A stretch of 64,000 nt of DNA from Solimonas sp. K1W22B-7. Its GTDB lineage: Bacteria; Pseudomonadota; Gammaproteobacteria; Nevskiales; Nevskiaceae. Position numbers and translations under genes: made by a program. The DNA is taken from assembly GCF_003428335.1 (NCBI RefSeq), contig NZ_CP031704.1, forward strand, positions 1,612,001-1,676,000, in the 5' to 3' direction. The notes beneath the pieces were generated by a model that was not told the DNA's origin, made no database searches, and worked only from the letters and a program-made list of their open reading frames with translations. Position 1 is the first letter of the stretch; the number at the start of each line of letters is the position of its first letter. Shown here piece by piece: positions 42,643 to 52,971 of the stretch.

Positions 42643-43827
42643 TTACCTGATCGACTCGCGCGGGCCCGGAGAGGCTGCGCCGGCGTTGGCCGACTGCTCC
42701 TTGCGCAACTGGCGCGGCGAGGCGGAGAACCAGCGGTGGCAGCTGCGTGACAGCACCGAGGTTTCGGAGTAGCCGAGAATCTCCGTCATCCGCACCAGCG
42801 AGACGTTGGCCTGGCCGAGATGGCGCAGCGCGACCTCGCGCCTGACCTGGTCCTTGATCGACTCGAAGGATTCGCCCTCGTCGCGCAGCCGGCGCTGCAG
42901 CGTGCGCGGGTGCAGGCTGAGCCTTGCCGCGACGTGCTCGTGGGTGCAGCTGCCTTCCGCGAGCAGGTGCGTGATGATGACGCGCACCCGCGTGGCCAGG
43001 CCCCTGGGAATGGCGGGAAAGCGCTGGTCGACATAGCTGGTGGCGATCTCGTAGAGCTGCGCGTCGCGCTCCGGCAGCGGCAGGTCGAGATCGCGATCCT
43101 CGAAGAACAGGCCGTTCATGCTCTGCCCGAAGCGCACCGTGGCGTTGAAGTTGGCGCGATACACCGACAGCGGCGCGCGCGGCTCGTGGCTGAACCAGAT
43201 TTCCGGGGAGCGGATGCGCCCCTTGCTGATCGCATTGACCAGGTGGTGCATCAGGGCCAGGGCATGCTCCGTGGCCTGCACCTGGATCGCCGGGGTGGCG
43301 GGGACGTTCTCGAACAGCATGAAGATCCTGCCGTCGTCCGGCAGCTGTTCCATGCACAGGCGCGCGGCGCTGCTGTACGCGTGTACGTGGTCGGAGAAGT
43401 ACTGCAGCGCCTCGCGCAGCGTCGGGGCGTTGCGGATGGCGATGCCGATCGGCCCCAGGGTCTTTGCCGGCCCCTGCATGGCCTGGGCCGCGGCGAGCCG
43501 CATGCCGAAATCCGGGCAGGCGAGCTCGGTTGCCGCGTGCTCCAAAAGCTGCGCCACGTCGAGGAAGGGCAGGGCGCCGTTCTCGTCCTGCAGTGCCGTG
43601 GCGTCGATCGGGGATTCCCGCAGGAGGGCGCTGGCGTTTGCGCCGAGGCCCGTCACCACGTCTTCGAACTTGCCGAAAGTGCGTGCCCGCACCATGCCGG
43701 CCTGGTCGATCGACCACTGGGCGCCCGCGGGCGATGGCGTGCCGCGCCGTACCGGAGTCGCGCGCTCCTTGCGCGCAAATCCCCGGCCCGGATCGGACAG
43801 GCTTGCCGTGGAATCGACCGGACTCAT
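42643..43827 (-). CDS. AraC-family regulator with Arabinose_bd sensor domain (1 of 2)
   Basis: 394 residues. The N-terminal half matches the AraC 'Arabinose_bd' sensor (a CPDFGMRLAAAQ element and the TLREALQYFSDHVHAYS segment). The C-terminal helix-turn-helix region runs from about residue 280 to RWFSASPRQLR. GAGGAGAG is 7 bases before ATG 43827. It is a close paralogue of the next regulator, sharing HPRTLQRRL and ETSVLSRSC/ETSALSRSC motifs. It is probably co-transcribed with the propeller protein downstream. Confidence 0.88.
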   Translation of the reverse strand: MSPVDSTASLSDPGRGFARKERATPVRRGTPSPAGAQWSIDQAGMVRARTFGKFEDVVTGLGANASALLRESPIDATALQDENGALPFLDVAQLLEHAATELACPDFGMRLAAAQAMQGPAKTLGPIGIAIRNAPTLREALQYFSDHVHAYSSAARLCMEQLPDDGRIFMLFENVPATPAIQVQATEHALALMHHLVNAISKGRIRSPEIWFSHEPRAPLSVYRANFNATVRFGQSMNGLFFEDRDLDLPLPERDAQLYEIATSYVDQRFPAIPRGLATRVRVIITHLLAEGSCTHEHVAARLSLHPRTLQRRLRDEGESFESIKDQVRREVALRHLGQANVSLVRMTEILGYSETSVLSRSCHRWFSASPRQLRKEQSANAGAASPGPRESIR

Positions 43828-43851
43828 GCGCTCTCTCCTCGCATCGTACCC

Positions 43852-43866
43852 GTTGAATTATTCAAC
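43852..43866 (-). promoter_or_regulatory. 15-base perfect palindrome upstream of an AraC gene
   Basis: GTTGAAT-T-ATTCAAC, 25 bases upstream of the regulator start, in an AT-rich patch that also holds CAACA...TGTTG (43863-43883). Candidate operator, possibly for autoregulation. The 200-base gap 43828-44027 otherwise has no supported gene. Confidence 0.4.
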
Positions 43867-44027
43867 ACTGATGTTCATTGTTGCCCAGGGCCGGGCCGCT
43901 GTAAAGGCGGCCGGCAGGGACAGCCATCCGTCCGGAATTCGGGTGGCGGTCATGGCGAGCGGGGCAGGGCCGCGGTTGTTGCGATGCAGCATGCGGATGC
44001 GCGCCGGTGGCGCGGGCGATCGGCGCT

Positions 44028-45125
44028 TCAGGCGCTCTGGGCGCGTGCCCGGTCCTCGACATTCGCAGCGCCGTGCCGGAGCTGGCGCGGCGAGGCCGAG
44101 AACCAGCGATAGCAGCTGCGCGACAGGGCCGAGGTCTCGGCATAGCCCAGCATCCGGGCGACCTGGATCAGGGGCACGCTCGATTGCCGGAGATAGCGCA
44201 GGGCGATATCGCGGCGCACGCCGTCCTTGATCGCCTCGAAGGACTCGCCCTCGGCCTTCAGGCGACGCTGCAGCGTACGCGGATGCATGCCCAGCATCGA
44301 GGCCACGCCGTCGTAGCTGCAGCCGCCGTCGAGCAGCAGGCGTTCGACGATGCCGCGCATGCGGGCACTGAGCAGCGAATCCTTCGCCGGGAAGCGGCTG
44401 CTGATGAAGTCCGAGGCCAGCTCGTAGAGCTGCGGGTCCGCATCGGGAACCGGGGTATCCAGGTCCGGCTCGGCGAACAGCAGGCCGTCCATGGCTTGTC
44501 CGAACCGCACGGGGCTGCCGAAGTAATCGAGATAGCCCGAGGGCGGCGACAGGGGTTCGTGCATGAACCAGACCTCGCGTGCGCGCGTCTGGCCGCCGGT
44601 GACGTGCAGGGCCACGTGCTGGGCCAGCAGCAGGGCGCGTTCGATGGCCTGGCAGTGCCCGGACAGTTTCGGCAGCAGGATCTCGAAATGGAAGAACAGC
44701 TCGCTGTCCGCAGGCCCCGGCTGGGCATGCATCTGCGAGGCAGTGCTGTAGACCTGCAGATGCTGTGTGCAGTAGTGGAAGGCCTCGCGCAGCGTGCGCG
44801 AGTTGCGCATCGCGAATTCCAGCGGCCCCAGGACCTTCAGGCCATCCTGGGCGGCGGCCAGGCGCATGCCGAAGTCGGGGCAGTCCAGTTCGTCCGCGGC
44901 GCGCTCGAGCAGCTGCACCAGTGTGCGGTAGGGGATGAGCGCATGGCGGTTGTCCAGCACGCCAGGGTCGATGTTGGCCTTGGACAGCAGGGCGGCCGGG
45001 TTGCCGCCGAGCCCGGTGACCACCTCGCCGAACTTGCGCAGGGCATCCACGCGCACCAGTGCATGGGCCTCGTCGGCGGCCCCTGCTTCCGGGCCCGGAG
45101 AGTCTGTCGCGCATGCCCCTGCCAT
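44028..45125 (-). CDS. AraC-family regulator with Arabinose_bd sensor domain (2 of 2)
   Basis: 365 residues, the same two-part structure as the neighbouring regulator: the sensor domain contains CPDFGMRLAAAQ, and the DNA-binding part contains HPRTLQRRLKAEG and RWFSASPRQLR. GGAGG lies 8 bases upstream of ATG 45125. It follows the acyl-CoA ligase gene by 91 bases on the same strand and may control that gene or the catabolic genes on the other side. Tandem paralogues of this type usually arise by local duplication and respond to related acids. Confidence 0.88.
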   Translation of the reverse strand: MAGACATDSPGPEAGAADEAHALVRVDALRKFGEVVTGLGGNPAALLSKANIDPGVLDNRHALIPYRTLVQLLERAADELDCPDFGMRLAAAQDGLKVLGPLEFAMRNSRTLREAFHYCTQHLQVYSTASQMHAQPGPADSELFFHFEILLPKLSGHCQAIERALLLAQHVALHVTGGQTRAREVWFMHEPLSPPSGYLDYFGSPVRFGQAMDGLLFAEPDLDTPVPDADPQLYELASDFISSRFPAKDSLLSARMRGIVERLLLDGGCSYDGVASMLGMHPRTLQRRLKAEGESFEAIKDGVRRDIALRYLRQSSVPLIQVARMLGYAETSALSRSCYRWFSASPRQLRHGAANVEDRARAQSA

Positions 45126-45192
45126 TGAAAAATCCTCCGCCAGTACGGGGCGAGGATGGCCCAGCGCCGCAGTCAGCGCAAGGAATTTATAT

Positions 45193-45203
45193 CAACAATG
45201 TTG
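45193..45203 (-). promoter_or_regulatory. Small AT-rich palindrome upstream of the second AraC gene
   Basis: CAACA-A-TGTTG followed by TTTAATAAG, 68 bases upstream of the regulator start. It shares the CAAC/GTTG arms of the palindrome at 43852-43866, so both may be sites of one regulator. Confidence 0.35.
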
Positions 45204-45216
45204 TTTAATAAGCACT

Positions 45217-46854
45217 TTAAGCGGGCTGCAGGAGACTCGCGCGGAGCTGGTGCTTCAGGACCTTGCCGGCATCGTTCTTGGGCAGCGCCTCCAGCAGCAG
45301 CACCTGCTCGGGCGCCTTGAACAGGGCGACACCCTGCGCGTTGAGGAAACTGCGCAGGCTGGCCACGTCGGGGCCGGGCGCGCCCTTCGGGGGAACGATC
45401 ACCGCGCAGGCGCGTTCGCCGGTGCGTGCGTCGGGCAGCCCAACGATGGCGATCTCGGCGATCTGCGGATGGCCGATGAGGATGTCCTCGACTTCCTTGG
45501 GCGAGATGTTCTCGCCGTTGCGGATGATGATGTCCTTGGCGCGGCCGGTCACGACCAGGTAGCGGTCGTCATCGAATCGCGCCAGGTCGCCGGTGCGGAA
45601 ATAGCCCTGCGCATCGAACGACCCGGCCTCGTCTTCCGGATGCAGGTAGCCCACCAGCATCTGCGGGCCGCGGGCATGAATCTCGCCCTCGCCAGCAGGA
45701 GCGGAGCCGTGGTTCAGCAGTGTGATCTCGGCAAAGCCCGCGCGGCCATCGGTATCGGCAGCCTGCCGCGTCTCCTCCGGCCGCGTGGCGCCGACGGTGG
45801 TGATCGGTACTTCGGTGGAGCCATAGACGCGGGTGACGACGGCACGCTCGAAGTAGTCCGCCGCGTCGCGGATCAGCGAGGGCGGCACCGAGGCGCCGCC
45901 GCAGACGAAGACCTTGAGGCTGGGTAGCCGCGTGCCGGCGCGGCGGCTGGCGGCCAGCAGCTGTTCGAGAAACGGCGTGGCGCCGGCCATGTGGCTGCAG
46001 CCCTCCGCCTGCATGATCTGCACCGCCTCATCGGCATCCCAGCGTTCCATCAGCACGGCGGTGGTGCCGAGCAGCAGCGGGCTCTCGAAGGCATAGATCG
46101 AGCCGCCGATGTGGCCGATGGGCGAGGGCACCAGGAACCTGTCCCCCGGCTCCACCCGCCAGTGTTCGCCGACCTGTCGGATCAGCGCGTGCAAGCTGTT
46201 GTGCGTATGCAGCACGCCCTTGGGTCGTCCGGTGGTGCCCGAGGTGTAGAGCACCATGCGCACCGCGTCGGGATCGCGCGCGGGAAAGGCCGTGGCCGGC
46301 GGTTCCTGCCGCAGCAGGGAGTCGTAGGCCGTATGCGGACCCGGGTCGCCGCGCAGCACCACCACTTCGGGCGGATTTTCGATCTGCGCCGCCACGCGGC
46401 CCAGCATCGCGGCGTAGTCCTGCTGGCGGAAGCTCGCCGGCACGAACACCAGGCGGCTGTTCACGTCCTTCAGGATGAACTGCAGTTCGCGATCGCGCAG
46501 CGAGGGCAGGATGGGGTTGACCACCATGCCGGCCAGGGTCGCGGCGAGGTAGATCACCGCCGCCTCGTGCCAGTTGGGCAGCAGGAAGGACACCACGCTG
46601 CCGCCGGGCGCGCGGGCCAGCAGGGCCTGCGCGAGCCGCGTGGCCTGCGCATGCAGGGTCTGGCAGTCGATGCGCTGGGTGCCGTCGACCAGCAGCACGC
46701 GGCGCGGGGTCTGGTCCGCGGCCTGCTGCAGGGCATCGGCCAGGGTCTGGTGGATCCAGCGGCCTTCGGCATAGGCGCGGGCGGCGCGCGTCTCGTCCCA
46801 GCGGATCCAGCGCCCGGAGACCAGTTTTCGATCGGGGTTCAGCTCACTCGGCAT
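45217..46854 (-). CDS. AMP-forming acyl-CoA synthetase (cyclohexanecarboxylate-CoA ligase-like)
   Basis: 545 residues with a complete ANL motif set: P-loop YTSGTTGRPKG, YGSTEVP, TGDLARFDDDRYLVVTGRAKD (in part) and the C-terminal catalytic Lys in NDAGKVLKHQL. It activates a carboxylic acid. The closest type by motif is the AliA-like group acting on alicyclic or medium-chain acids; that is a soft assignment. It is divergent from the SDR gene at 47041, the first of the + strand catabolic genes, so both belong to one pathway. Confidence 0.85.
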   Translation of the reverse strand: MPSELNPDRKLVSGRWIRWDETRAARAYAEGRWIHQTLADALQQAADQTPRRVLLVDGTQRIDCQTLHAQATRLAQALLARAPGGSVVSFLLPNWHEAAVIYLAATLAGMVVNPILPSLRDRELQFILKDVNSRLVFVPASFRQQDYAAMLGRVAAQIENPPEVVVLRGDPGPHTAYDSLLRQEPPATAFPARDPDAVRMVLYTSGTTGRPKGVLHTHNSLHALIRQVGEHWRVEPGDRFLVPSPIGHIGGSIYAFESPLLLGTTAVLMERWDADEAVQIMQAEGCSHMAGATPFLEQLLAASRRAGTRLPSLKVFVCGGASVPPSLIRDAADYFERAVVTRVYGSTEVPITTVGATRPEETRQAADTDGRAGFAEITLLNHGSAPAGEGEIHARGPQMLVGYLHPEDEAGSFDAQGYFRTGDLARFDDDRYLVVTGRAKDIIIRNGENISPKEVEDILIGHPQIAEIAIVGLPDARTGERACAVIVPPKGAPGPDVASLRSFLNAQGVALFKAPEQVLLLEALPKNDAGKVLKHQLRASLLQPA

Positions 46855-46976
46855 CGCGGCAGCTCTTTGGGGAAGCCCAACCCTAGGGCTGCGCGCCCGG
46901 CGCGTCTTGATGAATCGCGACAGCCGGCTTGCCAGTGACGCCAGCCGGGCTGTCGCCCCGAGTCAAAGCGCTGTCC

Positions 46977-46986
46977 TGATCGATCA
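46977..46986. promoter_or_regulatory. Short palindrome in the divergent promoter region
   Basis: TGATCGATCA in the 186-base gap between the divergent ligase (-) and SDR (+) genes. Too short to assign; the gap itself must hold both promoters. Confidence 0.25.
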
Positions 46987-47040
46987 ATACGACGGCCGCA
47001 ATACTTCGTAGATTCGTGAGGATCAAGGTGAGCCAGTGAT

Positions 47041-47814
47041 ATGCAAGTAGCGATCGTTACAGGGGCGAGCAGCGGCATCGGCTTTGGCACGGCCGTCAAG
47101 CTGGCCGAGGCGGGGATGGCCGTGCTGGGTGTCGGCCGCGACGAGCGGCGCCTGGCCGACCTGGCCGCGGCCATCGGCGACCCCGCAAGAGTCGCCACCC
47201 TGGCGGTGGACCTGACCGCCGACACCGCGCCGCGGCAGGCGGTGGACCTGGCGCTGTCGCGCTGGGGGAGGATCGACTTTCTCGTCAACAATGCCGGCAT
47301 CGGCAGTCCCAAGCCGCTGCACGAGACCGACGACCAGACCCTGGATCACTTCCTGGGGCTGATGCTGCGCTCGCCGTTCCGCATGGCGCGCGAGGCGATC
47401 GTGCACATGAAGAAGGACGCCGCGATCATCAACGTCACCTCCACCTTCGCCATTCTCGGCGGCCTGCGCGGCGGCGCCTACTCGGCCGCCAAGGCCGGCC
47501 TGACCGGACTGACCCAGCACATCGCCTGCCAGTACGGTGCCGCCGGCATCCGCTGCAATGCCGTGGCGCCCGGGGTCACGGTCACGCCGATGACCGAAGG
47601 GCGCCTGCAGGACGAGCGCTTCCGGCGCATGAACGTCGAGATGACGCCGCACACGCGCCTCGGCACCGTCGAGGACGTGGCCAGCACGATCGCCTTCCTG
47701 TGCTCGCCCGGTGGCAGCTTCATCAACGGCCAGACCATCGTCGTCGATGGCGGCTGGAGCTCCACCAAGTACCTGTCGGACTTCGCGCTGACGTCGGAGT
47801 GGACGCCGCGCTAG
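47041..47814 (+). CDS. Short-chain dehydrogenase/reductase
   Basis: 257 residues, classical [11 protein letters not shown] near residue 7, NNAG near 88 and catalytic YSAAK near 146 with an upstream Ser in NVTS. The C-terminal [12 protein letters not shown] is typical. It oxidises or reduces a hydroxyl/keto group of a catabolic intermediate. It leads a + strand unit of six genes with short gaps or overlaps (47041-53778). Confidence 0.88.
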   Translation: MQVAIVTGASSGIGFGTAVKLAEAGMAVLGVGRDERRLADLAAAIGDPARVATLAVDLTADTAPRQAVDLALSRWGRIDFLVNNAGIGSPKPLHETDDQTLDHFLGLMLRSPFRMAREAIVHMKKDAAIINVTSTFAILGGLRGGAYSAAKAGLTGLTQHIACQYGAAGIRCNAVAPGVTVTPMTEGRLQDERFRRMNVEMTPHTRLGTVEDVASTIAFLCSPGGSFINGQTIVVDGGWSSTKYLSDFALTSEWTPR

Positions 47815-47852
47815 TCGGCGAAGTTTTTGAACAAGTCGGCGGAGAGCCACCA

Positions 47853-48485
47853 ATGCAGAATGACATCGCAGCGCGCGTCGAGCCCTTGCTGCCTCCCGAC
47901 TGGGATGCCCCGATCCTGGACGCGATGAGCGCCTTCCCGGGCGCCCGCGACTTCGTGCTGGCGAACTGGCAGGGCAAGGACCCCCGCGGCATGCATGGCC
48001 TGGGCGTGATGCTGCGCCACCCGGTGGCCACCAAGGCCTTCCTGACCTTCAACAACCACGTCGCGGTGGCCAGCACCGTGTCCAGGCGCATCCGTGAACT
48101 GCTGATCCTGCGCATCAGCTGGCTGCGCTGCTCGGAGTACGAGTTCGTGCAGCACACCGTGCTGGGCCTGCGTGCGGGCCTGAGCGAAGCGGAGATCGAG
48201 CGGCTGCAGGTCGGCCCCGATGCGCCGGGCTGGGACCCGGTGGACGCCGACCTGCTGCGGGCGGTGGATGAACTGAATGCCGACGCCTGCATCGGCGACG
48301 GCACCTGGGAGCGGCTGTCGCAGCACTTCAGCACCGAGCAGATCATCGACATCGTGTACGTGGTGGGCTGCTACGAAATCGCCGCGATGCTGTTCAAGAC
48401 CCTGGGGGCCCGGCTCGAGCCCGGCGTGCCGGCGCTGGACCCCGCCGTGCGGGTCCGCATGCATGCCGCGAGGACCTGCCGGTGA
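47853..48485 (+). CDS. Carboxymuconolactone-decarboxylase/AhpD-like protein
   Basis: 210 residues from ATG 47853 (GGAG about 10 bases upstream). The central helix pair [19 protein letters not shown]...[11 protein letters not shown] is the CMD/AhpD signature with the E-x-x-x-H pair, but the redox CxxC of AhpD is missing (only one Cys). It is therefore probably not a peroxidase. Similar proteins occur in steroid and aromatic catabolic clusters with unclear roles (lactone or hydroxy-acid processing). Its TGA overlaps the GTG of the next gene. Confidence 0.78.
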   Translation: MQNDIAARVEPLLPPDWDAPILDAMSAFPGARDFVLANWQGKDPRGMHGLGVMLRHPVATKAFLTFNNHVAVASTVSRRIRELLILRISWLRCSEYEFVQHTVLGLRAGLSEAEIERLQVGPDAPGWDPVDADLLRAVDELNADACIGDGTWERLSQHFSTEQIIDIVYVVGCYEIAAMLFKTLGARLEPGVPALDPAVRVRMHAARTCR

Positions 48486-50149
48486 CCGACTCCAGCATTC
48501 GCGGCATCCCGCTCGCCGAAGAGCAACTGGGCGCGCTGACCCTGGGCGGATTCCTGCGCGAGGTCTGCGCGGCCAATGCCGGCCAGGAAGCCCTGGTCTT
48601 CCACCTGCCGGACGGCAGCATCTTGCGTCGCAGCTATGCCGAGGTCTGGGAGGAAGCGTTCACGGTGGCGCGCGCGCTGGTCGCCCGCGGCGTGACCAAG
48701 GACACGCGCGTGGGCCTGCTGGTCACCAACCGCCCGGAGTGGGTGAGCGGCATGTTCGGCATCGCGCTCGCCGGTGGCACCTGCGTGGCGCTGAGCACCT
48801 TCGCCAAGGGCCTGGAGCTGGAATACCAGCTGCGCGTCGCCGACGTCTCCCTGCTGATCTTCGAGCGCACGGTGCTGGGCCGCGATTTCGCCACCGAGCT
48901 GATCGCGCTTTGCCCGGACCTCGCCAGCGCACGGGGCGAGATGCAGTCGAATCATCTGCCTTACCTGCGGCGCACGGTCTGCATCGGCGATGCCTGCCCT
49001 GCCGGCGCCTTCGAGCGCTGGGATGATTTCCTGCACGCCGGGCCGCTGGCCCCGGCGCTGCTGGTCGAGGCCATGAGTGCGGAGGTCGCGCCGACGGACC
49101 GCGGCTTCGTGTTCTTCTCCTCGGGCTCCACGGCCAAGCCGAAGGCGATCCAGCACACGCACCGCGCCGCCGCGCTGCAGTGCTGGCGCTGGCGCGGCAT
49201 CTTCGGCCTCGATCCCGGCGTGCGCACCTGGACCGCCAACGGCTTCTTCTGGTCGGGCAACTTCGCGATGGCGCTCGGTGCCACCTTTGCTTCCGGCGGC
49301 TGCCTGGTGCTGCAAAGTGCCTTCCTGGCGGGCGAGGCCCTGCACCTGATGCAGGCCGAGCGCGTGACCCTGCCGATCGCCTGGCCGCACCAGTGGGTCA
49401 AGCTGGTCGATGACCCGGGCTGGAAGGACGCGGACCTCAGTTCACTGCGCTACGTCGGCGAGACCTCTGCGCTGCGCACGCACCCCACGGTGAACTGCGA
49501 CTGGCAGGAGCCGGTATCGGCCTACGGCAGCACCGAGACCTTCACGCTGGTCACCGTCTACCCGAACGGCACGCCGGCCGAGATCGCCAAGGGCAACAAC
49601 GGCCTGCCATTGCCGGGCAACACCCTGCGCGTCGTCGATCCCCTCACGGGGCAGGTGCTGCCGCGAGGCCAGGCCGGCGAGATCGCCGTGAAGGGCCCGA
49701 CGCTGATGCTCGGCTACCTGCGCATGACGGCAGAGGAGACCTTCGACGAGGAGGGCTACTTCCGTACCGGCGATGGCGGCTTCATCGACCCCGAGGGTCG
49801 CCTGCACTGGCAGGGGCGCCTCAACGACATCATCAAGACCGGTGGTGCCAACGTCTCGCCCCTGGAGATCGATGCGGCGCTGCTGCAGTGCCCAGGCGTC
49901 AAGATCACGGCCACCGTCGGCATCCCGCACGACACGCTGGGGGAAATGGTGGTGGCCTGCATCGTGCCGGAGGAGGGTGCGCAGGTGGACGAAGCGGCCG
50001 TGCGGGCCTTCGCCGCGCAGCGCCTGTCGAGCTACAAGGTGCCGCGTCGCGTGCTGTTCCTGGAGGAGGCGGACCTGGCGATGACCGCGTCCAACAAGAT
50101 CAAGACCGCCCAGCTGCGCGAGCTGGCGGCGCGCCGGCTGGCGGGCTGA
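48482..50149 (+). CDS. AMP-forming acyl/aryl-CoA synthetase, feruloyl-CoA-synthetase-like
   Basis: 555 residues, GTG start overlapping the previous stop. The P-loop is [12 protein letters not shown] and the later motifs [27 protein letters not shown] (in part) and [14 protein letters not shown] are intact. The final catalytic lysine region reads [12 protein letters not shown]. The FSSGST variant is usual in ligases acting on hydroxycinnamic or large ring acids. A second CoA ligase in the same cluster suggests two acid activation steps. Confidence 0.82.
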   Translation: MTDSSIRGIPLAEEQLGALTLGGFLREVCAANAGQEALVFHLPDGSILRRSYAEVWEEAFTVARALVARGVTKDTRVGLLVTNRPEWVSGMFGIALAGGTCVALSTFAKGLELEYQLRVADVSLLIFERTVLGRDFATELIALCPDLASARGEMQSNHLPYLRRTVCIGDACPAGAFERWDDFLHAGPLAPALLVEAMSAEVAPTDRGFVFFSSGSTAKPKAIQHTHRAAALQCWRWRGIFGLDPGVRTWTANGFFWSGNFAMALGATFASGGCLVLQSAFLAGEALHLMQAERVTLPIAWPHQWVKLVDDPGWKDADLSSLRYVGETSALRTHPTVNCDWQEPVSAYGSTETFTLVTVYPNGTPAEIAKGNNGLPLPGNTLRVVDPLTGQVLPRGQAGEIAVKGPTLMLGYLRMTAEETFDEEGYFRTGDGGFIDPEGRLHWQGRLNDIIKTGGANVSPLEIDAALLQCPGVKITATVGIPHDTLGEMVVACIVPEEGAQVDEAAVRAFAAQRLSSYKVPRRVLFLEEADLAMTASNKIKTAQLRELAARRLAG

Positions 50150-50195
50150 GCGCAGCGTCGGACTGTTGCAACCATTCATCTGATCGGGGCAAGCC

Positions 50196-51254
50196 ATGAG
50201 CGCAGGCGCAAGCCATTCGAAGCGGCGGTACCGGGTGGTGCAGTGGGCCACCGGCAATATCGGCACCCGGTCGCTGCGCTCGGTCATCGAGCATCCGGCC
50301 ATGAGCCTGGCGGGGCTGTACGTCCACTCCGAGGCCAAGCAGGGCCGCGACGCGGGCACGTTCTGCGGGCTTGGTCCCGTCGGCGTCAAGGCCACGCGCA
50401 GCATCGACGACATCCTCGCGCTCGACGCCGACTGCGTGCTGTACATGCAGCAGGGCTGCAACTTCGACGACGTCTGCCGCATCCTGGCCTCGGGCAAGAA
50501 CATCGTCACCACGCGGACCGAATTCAACAATCCCGCGAGCCTGGCTCCCGAGCTGCGCCAGCGCGTGGAAGCCGCCTGTGCCCAGGGCGGTGCCTCGATC
50601 CACTCCACTGGAGCGAGCCCCGGTTTCGTGACCGAGGCGCTGCCGCTGGTCCTGACCTCGCTGCTGCGGCGCCTCGATGGCTTCCGCATCAGCGAGTTTG
50701 CCAACCTCGCTCCACGCAACTCGCCGGAACTGCTGTTCCAGGTGATGGGCTTCGGGCAGGCGCCCGATCCGCGGCGCGATGCCGGCCGCGCGCATCATAT
50801 TCGCGAGGCCTTCGCGCCGTCATTGCAACTGGTGGCCGAGGCGCTGGGGCTCGGGTTCGACGCGGTGGAGGCGCATGGCGAAGTGGCGCTGGCCCGCCGC
50901 CGCACCGAAATCGCCGCGGGGGTCCTGGAGGCAGGCACCGTGGCGGCACAGCGCGCCACCGTCACCGGCCTGTACAAGGGCGAGAAGCTGATGAGCTTCG
51001 ACGCCAACTGGTATTGCGGCACCGACATCGATGCGGACTGGGATCTGCGCTCCGATGGCTGGCGCATCGAGATGGCCGGCGACGTGCCGATGGCCGTCGA
51101 TATCCGCTTCCCGGTATCCGTCGAGCAATGGCCGCTGGTATCGCCCGGGCTCACGGCCCACCGCGCCGTCAACGCCGTCCCCTGCGTCTGCGAGGCCGCG
51201 CCGGGGATCCGCACGACCGTCGACCTGCCGCAGATCATCAGCACCCTGGCCTAG
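50196..51254 (+). CDS. DapB-like NAD(P)H-dependent reductase/amine dehydrogenase family protein
   Basis: 352 residues. The N-terminal Rossmann fold begins YRVVQWATGNIG and has the DapB-like domain order; the rest matches the long dihydrodipicolinate-reductase-like group that includes 2,4-diaminopentanoate dehydrogenase. It is not a lysine biosynthesis DapB (length, context). Members are frequent in catabolic clusters of actinobacteria and gammaproteobacteria with unknown substrates. It follows the ligase by 46 bases and precedes the flavoprotein by 9. Confidence 0.75.
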   Translation: MSAGASHSKRRYRVVQWATGNIGTRSLRSVIEHPAMSLAGLYVHSEAKQGRDAGTFCGLGPVGVKATRSIDDILALDADCVLYMQQGCNFDDVCRILASGKNIVTTRTEFNNPASLAPELRQRVEAACAQGGASIHSTGASPGFVTEALPLVLTSLLRRLDGFRISEFANLAPRNSPELLFQVMGFGQAPDPRRDAGRAHHIREAFAPSLQLVAEALGLGFDAVEAHGEVALARRRTEIAAGVLEAGTVAAQRATVTGLYKGEKLMSFDANWYCGTDIDADWDLRSDGWRIEMAGDVPMAVDIRFPVSVEQWPLVSPGLTAHRAVNAVPCVCEAAPGIRTTVDLPQIISTLA

Positions 51255-51263
51255 GCCCGATTC

Positions 51264-52949
51264 GTGGCGACGGATTTCAACGAGACCTTCGACTTCGTCA
51301 TCGCCGGCAGCGGCGGCGGCTCCATGTGCGCGGCGCTGGTGCTGCGCGCGGCGGGCAAGAGCGTCCTGATCCTGGAGAAGACCGACCTGGTGGGCGGCAC
51401 CACCGCCCGCTCCGGTGGCGTGATGTGGCTACCGGACAATCCGTTCATGAAGCGCGACGGCGTCGCCGACAGCTACGAGCAGGCGGCCCGCTATCTCGAG
51501 GCACTGCTGGGCGGGCAGGGCGATGCACCGGGCTCCACGCCGGCCAGGCGCCGGCGCTACCTGGCCGAGTCGCCGCGCATGCTGGAATTCCTCGCCGGGC
51601 AGGGCGTCCGGCTGACGCGCGTCGCGGAATGGCCGGACTACTACGACGAACTGCCCGGGGGCTCCGCCGCCGGCCGCACCGTGGTCGCCGAGCTGTTCGA
51701 CATCAACGAGCTGGGCCCCTGGGCGAAAAAACTGCGACCGAGCTTTGTCCAGATTCCCCTGCCGGCTTCGCTGGAGGAGATGCTGGAACTTCCCGCCCTC
51801 AAGCGCTCCTGGCGGGTGAAATGGCTGGTGCTGAAGCTGGTGTGGCGTGCGCTGCTGGCGCGGCTCACCGGCAAGCGCTGGGTGGCCGGCGGCGCGGCGC
51901 TGCAGGGCCGCATGCTGCAGGCCGCGCTTCGCGCCGGCGTCGAGATTCGCACCGATTCCCCGGTGAGCGGGCTGGTCGCCGAGGACGGTGCCGTGAAAGG
52001 CGTGCAGACCACCAAGGACGGCCGCCCCTGGCGGGTTGCCGCGCGCCTGGGGGTGCTGGTCAATGCCGGCGGCTTTGCGCGCAACCAGCGGATGCGCGAC
52101 CGCTACATGCCGGGCACCTCGGTGCAGTGGAGCCTGGCGGCGCCCGGCGACACCGGAGAGATGATCGAGGAGATGATGCGCCACGGTGCCGCCGTCGCGC
52201 AGATGGACGAGCGCGTCGGCAACCAGTTGACGATTCCGCCCGGCACGGAAGACAGCGAGATCAAGCCCACCGCCCAGGCCATGACGGCGGCGCCGCATGC
52301 CATCCTGGTCGACCAGGATGGCATGCGCTACATGAATGAAGGCGGCTCCTACATGGCCTACGCCAAGGCCATGCTGGAACGTCACAAGAGCGTGCCTGCG
52401 GTGCCGAGCTGGGCGGTGTTCGACAGCCAGTACATGGCCAAGTACATGCTCGCCGGCACCCTGCCAGGCAGCAGCAAGCCGCAGCGCTGGTATGACGAAG
52501 GTTATCTGAAGCGGGCCGACAGCCTCGAGGAACTGGCGCGGCAACTGGGCATGGAGCCCGCCACGCTCAAGGCCACGGTCGAGCGCTTCAACGGCTTTGT
52601 CGCCGGCAATCGCGACGAGGATTTCCATCGCGGCGAACGCGCCTACGACCGCTGGCTGGGCGACTACCTGCAGCAGCCCAATCCGGCGCTGGGCAGCATC
52701 GAGCGGGCGCCGTTCCACGCCGTGCCGGTCTACCCGGGCGACGTCGGCACCTACGGCGGCGTCGTGACGGACGAGCAGGCCCGCGTGCTGCGCGAAGATG
52801 GCTCGATCATTCGGGGGCTCTACGCCACCGGTGTCTCGACCGCCTCGGTGATGGGGCGCTTCTATCCCGGGGCGGGCAGCAGCGTCGGCCCGTCCTTCGT
52901 CTGGGGTTATGTCGCGGCGCGCCATGCCGCGGGCCTTGCATCTTCGTGA
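51264..52949 (+). CDS. FAD-dependent 3-ketosteroid dehydrogenase-like flavoprotein (KstD family)
   Basis: 561 residues from GTG 51264. The FAD-binding motif is at the start (GSGGGSMCAAL) with the EKTDLVGGTTARSGG loop. The C-terminal ATGVSTASVMGRFYPGAG with Tyr534 and Gly536 matches the KstD active-site segment. It may introduce a ring double bond into a ketosteroid or similar alicyclic compound. The other KstD catalytic tyrosines cannot be assigned safely, so the fumarate-reductase-like group of unknown substrate remains possible. Confidence 0.8.
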   Translation: MATDFNETFDFVIAGSGGGSMCAALVLRAAGKSVLILEKTDLVGGTTARSGGVMWLPDNPFMKRDGVADSYEQAARYLEALLGGQGDAPGSTPARRRRYLAESPRMLEFLAGQGVRLTRVAEWPDYYDELPGGSAAGRTVVAELFDINELGPWAKKLRPSFVQIPLPASLEEMLELPALKRSWRVKWLVLKLVWRALLARLTGKRWVAGGAALQGRMLQAALRAGVEIRTDSPVSGLVAEDGAVKGVQTTKDGRPWRVAARLGVLVNAGGFARNQRMRDRYMPGTSVQWSLAAPGDTGEMIEEMMRHGAAVAQMDERVGNQLTIPPGTEDSEIKPTAQAMTAAPHAILVDQDGMRYMNEGGSYMAYAKAMLERHKSVPAVPSWAVFDSQYMAKYMLAGTLPGSSKPQRWYDEGYLKRADSLEELARQLGMEPATLKATVERFNGFVAGNRDEDFHRGERAYDRWLGDYLQQPNPALGSIERAPFHAVPVYPGDVGTYGGVVTDEQARVLREDGSIIRGLYATGVSTASVMGRFYPGAGSSVGPSFVWGYVAARHAAGLASS

Positions 52950-52971
52950 CCGCATTCCGGAAGGAGGCAGG

